Below are positions 14,001 through 21,127 of a DNA stretch of 23,265 nt, piece by piece. Each line of letters starts with the position of its first letter. Position 1 is the stretch's first letter. A program made the translations under genes and the position numbers. The stretch is from Xanthobacteraceae bacterium (GTDB taxonomy: Bacteria > Pseudomonadota > Alphaproteobacteria > Rhizobiales > Xanthobacteraceae): positions 1-23,265 of the forward strand of contig JAIESC010000277.1 of the NCBI GenBank assembly GCA_019746355.1, given 5' to 3'. The notes beneath the pieces were generated by a model. It was not told the origin of the DNA, did not search any database, and was given only the letters and a program-made list of their open reading frames with translations.

Positions 14001-15632
14001 CTATTTGCGTACGCAGATCACGCGCGTGACGGCGGGCTGGCTGTCGGCGAGCTTGCTCTGCCCGGCTTCCGGCACGCCGCTTTCCTGCAGGAAGCGCCGG
14101 ATGGCATCGGCTGAAACGATCGAGGCTTGCGGCGCGGATGCAGCGGTGCCGCTGGTCATCATCGGCGGAAGCTGCGCCATCCCGGCGAGCCGTCCCGCCG
14201 CATCGAACGCCGCGGCACCGGCAAAGCCTGGCGCGGGTGAAGGCTCGAGCGTCCGAACCGATCCCGCTGCGCTCACGCGCGATCTCACCGACGACACCGC
14301 GCTGCCGCCGGCCTGCGCCGCGGGATCGGCCACGCCGACCAGCGTGACGTCGCCCGCGGCATTGTCCGCCGCAAGCGGCGCAACGCTGATGTTGGACACG
14401 CCGTTGATCCGCAGCAGCACCAGGCCCGCGAGGCGATCCTCGGCGACGCGCTCGGCATGGCCCAGCCCCGGCAGGGTGATGACCTGGCAGCCCTCGACCA
14501 GCCGCCGGTCGGTCAGCACGTGGGCCATCGCGCCTTCCGCCGCAACAAAAATGCCGGTGCCGTATTCGACCTTGCGACGCGGCGCTTCGGCCGCGGCCGC
14601 AAGCGAGAAGCCCTGGGGGAACGGCAGATAGGCCCAGGCGATCGGTGCGACCAGCGGGTCCATCGTGCCTTCCATCGCCTGGTCGTACAGGATCGTCAGC
14701 CCGCGCACCTCGCCGTTTCGCGCGTAGCCGTAGACGCGCATCTTCTTCAGGCCCTGCATGCCGGCGAGCATGAATGAGTCCTGTCCGAGATTGTTCGCGG
14801 TGAGCCGTCGCCGCGGAATTCCCTTCTGCTGCTCGTACACCGCTTCAAGCGTTGCGCCGGTGTCGACGCGGAACGTCTCGATCTGCAACTGGCCTTGCTC
14901 GGAGCTCCAGCGCGTGCCGGCCGGGCCGGTCGTGATCCTGGTCGCAAACTTCGACGGGATGCCGATCCGCGCGCCGGTGGCCGGGTCCTCGATCACGCGC
15001 CAGCCGGCTTCGCTCTGCCGCGGCGTGACGGCGGCCGCGAGCGCCGTGCGCTCCTCCGGCGAAAGCAGGCCGGTGACCTTGAGCTTGTTGCGCTTCTGAT
15101 AGTCCTTCATGGCCTCGACGAGCTTGTCGCTGAACTCGCCGTCGGCCAGGCCGCGGTAGTCGCCGGTCCAGGTGAGATTGAACTGCAACGCCAGGCGCTC
15201 GGCATGCGGCAGCGCCATGTAGGCGTCGCGGATCGCCGGCGGCTTCAACGCGGCGTCGGCCCCGGACTTGTCGGTCGAAGCAACCTTCTTCTGCCTGGAA
15301 TCCTTCGCGTCCTTTTTGGCGTCTTTCTTGTTCGAAGGCTTCTCCTTGGCGGCTCTGCCGTCGGTCGGCGCAGCGGCCTCTTTCTTGGCCGCCGCTGTGG
15401 CCGGGGCCGGCGCGCGCGGCTTTGCGGCGGTGACCTGTGGCGCGGTCGTGGGCTGCGCGGGGTTGGGCTTGGTGGCGCTGGGCTTTGCGGTCTTGGGCTT
15501 TGCGGTCTTGGGCTTTGCCGGGCCGGCGGTGATCGGGCCGTAAGCCTCCCGGCTGTCGCCCTGCGCGAGCGCTGCCGGACTTCCCAATGCGAGCGCCAGA
15601 AGCGCAGCCCATGCCGCGGTCAAGACGCGCAT
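14001..15632 (-). CDS. Exported peptidoglycan-binding protein with degenerate trypsin-like domain
   Basis: About 543 residues from the ATG at 15630-15632, which gives the signal peptide MRVLTAAWAALLALALGSPA with cleavage after ALA; an ATG at 15642-15644 would add four residues. An Ala/Pro/Lys-rich linker (about 36-125), including repeated AKPKT units and a lysine-rich stretch, is followed by a peptidoglycan-binding-like domain at about 140-205 (KLVEAMKDYQKRNKLKVTGLL). After a middle domain comes a trypsin-like region from about 357 (YGTGIFVAAEG). The catalytic His position reads TDRRLVEGC (374-382) and the Ser position reads GFAGAAAFD (469-477), so only the Asp-like position (DRLAGLVLLRI) is kept. 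It is probably periplasmic and non-proteolytic. It is transcribed divergently from the moeB-like gene. The family is reasonably clear; the role is unknown. Confidence 0.75.
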   Translation of the reverse strand: MRVLTAAWAALLALALGSPAALAQGDSREAYGPITAGPAKPKTAKPKTAKPSATKPNPAQPTTAPQVTAAKPRAPAPATAAAKKEAAAPTDGRAAKEKPSNKKDAKKDAKDSRQKKVASTDKSGADAALKPPAIRDAYMALPHAERLALQFNLTWTGDYRGLADGEFSDKLVEAMKDYQKRNKLKVTGLLSPEERTALAAAVTPRQSEAGWRVIEDPATGARIGIPSKFATRITTGPAGTRWSSEQGQLQIETFRVDTGATLEAVYEQQKGIPRRRLTANNLGQDSFMLAGMQGLKKMRVYGYARNGEVRGLTILYDQAMEGTMDPLVAPIAWAYLPFPQGFSLAAAAEAPRRKVEYGTGIFVAAEGAMAHVLTDRRLVEGCQVITLPGLGHAERVAEDRLAGLVLLRINGVSNISVAPLAADNAAGDVTLVGVADPAAQAGGSAVSSVRSRVSAAGSVRTLEPSPAPGFAGAAAFDAAGRLAGMAQLPPMMTSGTAASAPQASIVSADAIRRFLQESGVPEAGQSKLADSQPAVTRVICVRK

Positions 15633-15714
15633 CACCAACCCCATCCACGTCAAGCCACGGCAAGCCTAGCCGAAACCGCCCCGATGCGCCAATTATGGCT
15701 TCGGAGGAATGCGA

Positions 15715-16515
15715 ATGCTGTCTCCCGAGGAACTCGAGCGTTATGCGCGGCACATCGTCCTGCGCGAGGTCGGCGGCCCCGGCCAGCAGGCGCTGCGCCG
15801 CGCCCGCGTGCTGGTGATCGGCGCGGGCGGGCTTGGCGCGCCGGTGCTGCTTTATCTCGCGGCTGCGGGCGTCGGCACGCTCGGCGTGATCGACGACGAC
15901 GTGGTGTCGCTGTCGAATTTGCAGCGGCAGGTGATTCACGCAACGCCGGACGTCGGTCGCGCCAAGGTCGAGAGCGCGGCGGCGGCGATCGCCAGGCTCA
16001 ACCCGCATGTGAAGGTCGCCACCCATTCCGGCCGCCTGAACGCGGCGAACGCGGTGCCGCTGTTTTCGGATTACGACATCGTCGCCGACGGCTCGGACAA
16101 TTTCGCCACCCGGTATCTGACCTCCGATGCGTGCTTCTTCGCGAAGAAGCCGCTGGTGACGGCGGCGGTCGGCACGTTCGACGGCACGCTGACCACCATC
16201 CGCGCCCACGAGCGCGGCCAGGACGGCAAGCCGAACCCGACCTATCGCTGCCTGTTTCCGGAACCACCGCCGCCCGGCACGGTCCCGGCCTGCTCGGAGG
16301 CCGGCGTGCTTGGCGCGTTGGTGGGCGTGCTCGGCTCGATGATGGCGCTTGAGGTGATCCGCGAAATCGTCGGTTTCGGCGACGGGCTGGTCGGGCGGCT
16401 GCTGATGGTCGATGCGCGGGCGATGCGGTTCGAGACGCTGAATTACGGGTGGGACGAAACAAATCCATTGAACGGAACGAAACCGACGATCAAGGATCTG
16501 TCGGGACACGCCTGA
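15715..16515 (+). CDS. HesA/MoeB/ThiF-family sulfur-carrier-protein adenylyltransferase
   Basis: Adenylates the C-terminal glycine of a ubiquitin-like sulfur carrier (MoaD or ThiS type) for molybdopterin or thiamine synthesis. The 266 residues show LERYARHIVLREVGGPGQQ (8-26), the ATP-binding GAGGLGAP (36-43), the DDDVVSLSNLQRQ region (60-72), DGSDNFATRY (125-134), and PACSEAGVLG (191-200) with Cys193 as the likely catalytic cysteine. The two CxxC zinc motifs of E. coli MoeB are missing: CYRC is TYRC here and the C-terminus has no cysteine pair. I place the start at the ATG at 15715, because GGAGGA (15703-15708) is six bases upstream of it but touches the in-frame ATG at 15709. MoeB and ThiF cannot be told apart here. 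The kinase gene follows after 19 bp. Confidence 0.88.
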   Translation: MLSPEELERYARHIVLREVGGPGQQALRRARVLVIGAGGLGAPVLLYLAAAGVGTLGVIDDDVVSLSNLQRQVIHATPDVGRAKVESAAAAIARLNPHVKVATHSGRLNAANAVPLFSDYDIVADGSDNFATRYLTSDACFFAKKPLVTAAVGTFDGTLTTIRAHERGQDGKPNPTYRCLFPEPPPPGTVPACSEAGVLGALVGVLGSMMALEVIREIVGFGDGLVGRLLMVDARAMRFETLNYGWDETNPLNGTKPTIKDLSGHA

Positions 16516-16534
16516 TCTTTTCCGGGGGCAGGAC

Positions 16535-18652
16535 ATGCAGGACCGGCCGGGGGTCTTTCACTATGGTCCGGAGCGGCGGGGATCGACCACCGCGATCCTT
16601 GCGGCGGTGTTCGCCGCCGCGCTGGTGCTGTGCGTCGGCACACTCTGGTACGAGCGCGATGACGCGCTATCCCGTGCCGCGGCTGGCTTTACCGTGGCGC
16701 TGCTCCTGGTTGGATCCGTCGCGGTGTGGAATGGCCGCCGCTCGGTGAGTGAGGGCAAGGTGTTGCGGCAGCAGACCGAGCTGCACAGCCGCATCTTCGA
16801 GACGTCGCTGGACCTGATCGTGGTCACCGACCGGACCGGTGTGCTCATCCACGTCAGTCCGAGCTGCAAATCCGTGCTCGGCTACGAGCCGCACGAATTG
16901 ATCGGGCAGGTCGGCACCAGGATCGTGCATCCGGACGATCTCGAATCCACCCGCGAGGAAATGCGCCTGGCGCGGCGCGGCCGGCAGACCCGCAACTTCG
17001 AGACCCGCTATGTCCACAAGGACGGCCACGCCGTGACGCTGGTCTGGACCGGTGTGTGGTCGGAATCCGAGCAGCTTCACTTCTTCATCGGTCGCGACAT
17101 GACGGCAGAACGCCGTTCGCAGCGCACCGAGCGTGAAACCAAGGAAATGCTGACGGCGGTCATCGATGCCTCGCCGGTCGCCATCGTCGCCCTTACCGCC
17201 GATCGGACCGTGCTGCTATGGAGCCGCGCCGCTCAGGAGATTTTCGGCTACACCGCCGCGGAGACCGTCGGGCGCCCGTACCCGCTGGTGCCTCCGGACC
17301 GCGAGGCGCAAGCGGAATATGACGCCCTGATCGAGCGGGCGTGGGCCGGCGAGACATTGCGCGACATCCGCGTCACGCGGCGCAGAAAGGACGGGGTGTT
17401 CGTCGACATCAGCTTCAATGCGGCCGCGATCGGCGAGGCTGGGCAGGTGAATGCGATCGCCTATGCCCTGGTGGACATCACCGAGCGCAACAAGCTCGAA
17501 AGCCAGCTGCGCCAGTCGCAAAAGCTCGATGCCATCGGCCAGCTGACCGGCGGCGTGGCGCACGACTTCAACAACGTGCTGAGCGTGATCACCGGCACCA
17601 TCGACCTGCTTGCGGACGGCGTCGCCGACCGGCCGGATCTGGCCACCATCGCCAGGCTCATCGGCGAGGCCGCCGACCGCGGCGCGGAGCTGACCGGCTG
17701 CCTGCTGGCGTTCGCGCGGCGGCAGCCGCTGCAGCCGCGCATCACCGACATCCGGGTGGCCGCGGAAGAGGCGGCGAACCTGCTGCGGCCGACGCTTGGC
17801 GAGCAGATCGAGATCGAGTGGCGGCTGCAGCACGACGCATGGCGGGCGATGGTCGATCCGACACAGCTTGTCACGGCGATCCTCAATCTGGCGGTCAACG
17901 CGCGCGATGCCATGTCGGAGGGCGGCAAGCTGACGATCGAGACCAGCAACGCCATGCTCGACGAGGCCTATGCCGGCGCGCACAGCGAGGTGCGTCCCGG
18001 CGCCTATGTCATGCTCGCGGTCAGCGACACCGGCCCCGGCATCCCCGCCGCGCTGCACGACAAGGTTTTCGAGCCGTTCTTCACCACCAAGGAGGTTGGC
18101 AAGGGCACGGGCCTCGGGCTCAGCATGGTCTATGGGTTCGTCAAGCAGTCCGGCGGCCACATCAAGCTGTACAGCGAGGAGGGGCACGGCACGACGTTCA
18201 AGATCTATCTGCCTCGGGCCGGCGATGTGGCCGGGCTCGCCGAGCCGGAGCACGTGCCATCCGTGGAAGGCGGCCACGAGACCATCCTCGTGGTCGAGGA
18301 CGATCCGGCGGTTCGCAGATCGGTCGCGGTGCAGCTCGACAGCCTCGGCTACAAGACGATCATGGCGCACAACGCCGACGAGGCGCTGCGCCTGATCGAC
18401 GACGGCGCCGAATTCGACCTGCTGTTCACCGACGTCATCATGTCCGGCTCGATGAACGGCCGCCGCCTGGCCGAGGAGGCGGTCAAACGCCGCAGGCCGG
18501 TGCGCGTCCTGTTCACATCCGGCTACACCGAGAACGCCATCGTCCATCACGGCCGGCTCGACCCCGACGTTCTGCTCCTGGCCAAGCCGTATCGGAAAGC
18601 CGACCTGGCCCGCATGATCCGTCTGGCGCTGGCGCGGCCCGGAATGCAATAG
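16535..18652 (+). CDS. Membrane hybrid sensor histidine kinase with two PAS domains and a receiver domain
   Basis: A 705-residue two-component sensor. Two transmembrane helices lie near 18-38 and 48-66, with a very short loop between, so sensing is probably in the membrane or cytosol. Two PAS domains follow (about 82-195 and 202-320, each ending in a PAC-like strand, FIGRDMTAERR and ALVDITERNK). The dimerisation domain has His343 in GGVAHDFNNVLSVITG. The ATPase domain shows the N-box NLAVNARDAM (451-460), DTGPGIP (498-504) and GKGTGLGL (522-529). The C-terminal receiver has the acidic pair at 589-590, phosphoacceptor Asp633 in FTDVIMSG, and Lys684 in AKPYR. No DNA-binding output is attached, so the signal must pass on, plausibly to the response regulator 148 bp downstream. 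The ATG at 16535 follows GGGGGCAGGA. The signal is unknown. Confidence 0.92.
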   Translation: MQDRPGVFHYGPERRGSTTAILAAVFAAALVLCVGTLWYERDDALSRAAAGFTVALLLVGSVAVWNGRRSVSEGKVLRQQTELHSRIFETSLDLIVVTDRTGVLIHVSPSCKSVLGYEPHELIGQVGTRIVHPDDLESTREEMRLARRGRQTRNFETRYVHKDGHAVTLVWTGVWSESEQLHFFIGRDMTAERRSQRTERETKEMLTAVIDASPVAIVALTADRTVLLWSRAAQEIFGYTAAETVGRPYPLVPPDREAQAEYDALIERAWAGETLRDIRVTRRRKDGVFVDISFNAAAIGEAGQVNAIAYALVDITERNKLESQLRQSQKLDAIGQLTGGVAHDFNNVLSVITGTIDLLADGVADRPDLATIARLIGEAADRGAELTGCLLAFARRQPLQPRITDIRVAAEEAANLLRPTLGEQIEIEWRLQHDAWRAMVDPTQLVTAILNLAVNARDAMSEGGKLTIETSNAMLDEAYAGAHSEVRPGAYVMLAVSDTGPGIPAALHDKVFEPFFTTKEVGKGTGLGLSMVYGFVKQSGGHIKLYSEEGHGTTFKIYLPRAGDVAGLAEPEHVPSVEGGHETILVVEDDPAVRRSVAVQLDSLGYKTIMAHNADEALRLIDDGAEFDLLFTDVIMSGSMNGRRLAEEAVKRRRPVRVLFTSGYTENAIVHHGRLDPDVLLLAKPYRKADLARMIRLALARPGMQ

Positions 18653-18800
18653 CCGGCTGGAAGAGTGGGGTTCGTGGCAAGGAACTGTTCATCAGCAAGG
18701 CGGTAAATTGCGGCTGCCGGGCGTTGGCCTGCCCGGAGGAGCCGGGACCTGTCGCGCCTGCACGTCGATGGCACCGGCCTTCGGTCGAGGGGCACAGAAG

Positions 18801-19187
18801 ATGCCGAAGATCCTCATCATCGACGACGACAGGCTGGTGCGTGAATCCACGCAGATCATGCTTCGCTCAAAGGGCTACGATGTCGTCGTTGCCCCGGATG
18901 GAAAGGCGGGCCTGGAAGCGGCGCAATCGGGTGCGTTCGACCTTGCGATCGTCGACCTGTTCATGCCGGGGATGGACGGTCTGCAGGTGATCAAGGCGCT
19001 GCACGCGTCGCGGCCGGACATTCCGCTGATCGCGGCGTCGGGATTCATGTTCGGCGGCGGGTGTCCGAACATGCCGGAGTTCGAGAGCATGGCGACCGAG
19101 GCGGGCGCGGTCTCGACGCTCTATAAGCCGCTGCGGCCCAAGGAGGTGCTCTGTGCGGTCGAGAAGGCGATCGGCGTCACCGCCTGA
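18801..19187 (+). CDS. Single-domain CheY-like response regulator
   Basis: A 128-residue receiver domain with no output domain. The acidic pocket is IIDDDR (6-11), phosphoacceptor Asp52 lies in IVDLFMPGMDG, the switch Ser80 is in IAASG, and Lys109 is in LYKPLRP. An insertion with FGGGCPNMPEFES (about 84-96) sits between the switch strand and the last helices, longer than in CheY. The ATG at 18801 opens the first beta strand and follows GAGGGG; an upstream in-frame ATG at 18768 would add non-domain residues. It lies 148 bp after the hybrid kinase on the same strand and is a natural partner, perhaps in a His-Asp-Asp relay or as an adaptor. Confidence 0.88.
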   Translation: MPKILIIDDDRLVRESTQIMLRSKGYDVVVAPDGKAGLEAAQSGAFDLAIVDLFMPGMDGLQVIKALHASRPDIPLIAASGFMFGGGCPNMPEFESMATEAGAVSTLYKPLRPKEVLCAVEKAIGVTA

Positions 19188-19269
19188 AGGCTGGAGCGCC
19201 TCGGGCATCTCGCACATCGAGGGCGGCATCCAGGCCGGCGGTGCGATATAAGCAGGGAGCGGGGCTCGG

Positions 19270-19545
19270 GTGACGGTCGACAGGATCTTCTTCGGCTACA
19301 TGGCATTGGTCGGCCTTGCCGGCGGCGCGCTGCTCGTCGCGTACCCGGCGGTGGGCGACTTCTGGCTCAAGCCCTACTTCTGGGTCCTGATCGCTGTAGG
19401 CGTGTTCGATGTCGGTGCCGTGCTGCGCGGCCAAGCGCCGGGCTCGATGCTGACCATGCAGGCGCGGTTGCTCGGGTTTGTGATCGGCGTGGTGGCGCTG
19501 GTCGTGGTGCCGACGCTGGCCGGCTCGGCGGTGAAATTCTTCTGA
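19270..19545 (+). CDS. Small integral membrane protein
   Basis: A 91-residue protein with a GTG start at 19270 preceded by GGGAGCGGGG. Three hydrophobic helices are visible, near 7-25 (FFGYMALVGLAGGALLVAY), 33-52 and 63-86 (ARLLGFVIGVVALVVVPTLA). A conserved-looking DFWLKPYFW stretch lies between the first two. No catalytic motif is seen and I do not recognise the family. It lies 82 bp after the response regulator on the same strand and may be cotranscribed with it. Even composition and the start signal argue that it is a real gene. Confidence 0.6.
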   Translation: MTVDRIFFGYMALVGLAGGALLVAYPAVGDFWLKPYFWVLIAVGVFDVGAVLRGQAPGSMLTMQARLLGFVIGVVALVVVPTLAGSAVKFF

Positions 19546-19561
19546 CGAGCAAGCACTGCGG

Positions 19562-19732
19562 CTAGAAATCGTAGCGGTAGCGCGCCACGGCGGCCTCGTC
19601 CCATTCGATGCCGATGCCCGGGACGTCGGGAATTTCGATGTGGCTGTTCGTCACCGCGAACGGCTGCTTTAGGATCGGATCGGCCCAGTCCTGCCATTCG
19701 AGCCAATGGGCGGTTTCGGTCATCCGGCGCGC
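19562..19732 (-). pseudogene. 3' remnant of a mandelate racemase / muconate lactonizing enzyme-type gene
   Basis: The minus-strand frame ending at the TAG at 19562-19564 reads TAHWLEWQDWADPILKQPF, then IPDVPGIGIEWDEAAVARY to the end. This is the typical C-terminal end of enolase-superfamily sugar-acid dehydratases and racemases, where a WLEW/ DWADPIL block and a P-x2-PG-x-G-x-EWDE block close the barrel. A full member has about 380-400 residues; only about 53 remain. Upstream of about 19730 the frame stops making family sense and coincides with a TetR-like tail on the other strand. No start signal is present, so this is a truncated relic. Confidence 0.75.
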
Positions 19733-19930
19733 GCCATCGCGCGCCGGCACAAGGCTCTGGTGGAAGAGTGGCTGGCCGAGGCGTTCGCTGCCGTGCGGGT
19801 GCGCATGGCCCGCGCCTGCGACGTGATGTTGCTGGTGGAAGGGACGATGGCGCTGATGCTCATTCACGGCGATCCCGCCTGTGCCACGGCCGCCGCGCAA
19901 GCCGCGAAAAAGCTGGTGGCCAGAGGCTGA
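19718..19930 (+). pseudogene. 3' remnant of a TetR-family regulator gene
   Basis: The plus-strand frame ending at the TGA at 19928-19930 reads GHPARAIARRHKALVEEWL, then LLVEGTMALMLIHGD and a final alanine-rich helix. This matches the C-terminal ligand/dimer helices of TetR/AcrR regulators (the LLVEGAM-like block is characteristic). The N-terminal helix-turn-helix, about 120 residues, is absent, and the frame upstream of about 19718 is antisense to the racemase remnant. An ATG at 19706 opens the frame without a good ribosome-binding site. Probably a relic. Confidence 0.65.
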
Positions 19931-20089
19931 ACTGTCGTCGCCCGTCTGGCGCTTCCGGCGGCAGGAGATTTCTCAACGAGAGAGAGATTTGTCAAATATA
20001 TTCAACCTTGCATTGTAAACGAAAAAAACGAACCCAATTTAATCCAATGAAATCAAGTGTCGTCACCCGCTGGCGCCGACGCGTCCGCG
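19931..20089. other. AT-rich intergenic stretch
   Basis: Between the TetR remnant and the Bug-protein stop, 19975-20060 is markedly AT-rich for this window (runs such as CAAATATATTC and AACGAAAAAAACG). No gene is seen. The Bug gene would be transcribed into it, so it could hold that gene's terminator, but no clear hairpin is visible. Confidence 0.4.
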
Positions 20090-21073
20090 CTACTCGGCCT
20101 TCACGTTCCTTTCCTTGATCACCTTGCCCCACAGCGCGACCTCTTCGGCAAAGAACCGCGCCGCATCGGTCGGCGAGCCCGGCATCGGCTCGAGCGTCAG
20201 ACGCTGCAGCCGCTCGCTGACCTCCGGCCGGCCGAAGCTTTCCGCCACAGCCTGATTGATCTTCTCCGCCAGCGCCGGCGGAAGCCCCGGCGGACCGGTC
20301 ATGGCGAACCAGGTCACCGAACGGAAGCCCGGCAGCGCCTCGGCCACCGGCGGCGCCTCGGGGACGACGGCCGAGCGCTCGGCGCTGCCGACCGCGATGA
20401 TCCGCGCGTTGCCGGCGCGATGCTGCGGCACCGACGTGGTCACGGTGTCGAAGAAGAAATCGACATGCCCGGCCATCACCGCGTTGAGCGCGGGCACCGC
20501 GCCGCGGAACGGCACGTGCACCATCTCGATCCCGGCGAGGAGCTCGATCAGGTTCGCCGACAGGTGCGCCGTCGAGCCCGCGCCTTGCGACGCATAGGTG
20601 ACCTTGCCGGGGTTGGCCTTGGCGTAGGCGACCAGCTCCTTGACGTTGGCCGCGGGGAAGTCCTTGCGCACCACCAGCGCGTTGGGCACCCGCACCAAGA
20701 GCGAGATCGGCGTGAACTGCGTCGGATCGAAGCTGATGTCGGGATAGAGCAGCTTCATGAAGGTGACCGGCGAGGGCGGGCTGATGAACAGCGTGTGGCC
20801 GTCGGGCGTGGCGCGGAACGCCTGCGTCGCGCCGATCGACATGCCCGCGCCGCTGATGTTCTCGACGATGACCGGCTTGCCCCACTTCTGGCCGAGCTGG
20901 TCGGCGATCAGCCGCGCCAGCATGTCGGTCGTCGATCCGGGCGCCGACGGCAGGATCACTTTGACCAGCCGCGAAGGATAGGCCTCCTGCGCGAGGCTTC
21001 CGGTGACGTTGGCCGGAGCGAATGCCAATGATCCGCTCAGCAACGTCCATGCAATCCACCAGCGCGCTGACAT
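20090..21073 (-). CDS. Bug-family (TctC-type) periplasmic solute-binding protein
   Basis: A 327-residue tripartite-tricarboxylate-transporter type binding protein. The signal peptide (MSARWWIAWTLLSGSLAFAP, cleavage probably after SLA) leads into the diagnostic YPSRLVKVILPSAPGSTTDM block, then GKPVIVENISGAG, YASQGAGSTAHLSANL and VPFRGAVPALNAVMAGHVDF, all standard Bug motifs. It ends WGKVIKERNVKAE. The ATG at 21071-21073 follows GGAGGA at ideal spacing; an ATG 12 bp earlier overlaps that site. No TctA/TctB membrane genes are in the window, so this is an orphan of the kind common in such bacteria. The ligand is probably an organic acid or other small anion, unidentified. It follows the flavin monooxygenase by 54 bp on the same strand. 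Confidence 0.93.
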   Translation of the reverse strand: MSARWWIAWTLLSGSLAFAPANVTGSLAQEAYPSRLVKVILPSAPGSTTDMLARLIADQLGQKWGKPVIVENISGAGMSIGATQAFRATPDGHTLFISPPSPVTFMKLLYPDISFDPTQFTPISLLVRVPNALVVRKDFPAANVKELVAYAKANPGKVTYASQGAGSTAHLSANLIELLAGIEMVHVPFRGAVPALNAVMAGHVDFFFDTVTTSVPQHRAGNARIIAVGSAERSAVVPEAPPVAEALPGFRSVTWFAMTGPPGLPPALAEKINQAVAESFGRPEVSERLQRLTLEPMPGSPTDAARFFAEEVALWGKVIKERNVKAE

Positions 21074-21127
21074 CAAGTCCTCCATCGCCCGCGGGGCTTG
21101 ATCGGTCCTCTGATCAGTTCTCTCGGA

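Noticed and set aside
14845..16536. Minus-strand open frame of 563 codons across the moeB-like gene and part of the peptidoglycan-binding gene
   Set aside because: It runs across two real genes in the wrong frame or strand and shows no motif.
16667..18990. Several long frames on both strands inside the hybrid kinase gene
   Set aside because: All are out-of-frame or antisense to a kinase whose PAS, HisKA, ATPase and receiver motifs are intact.
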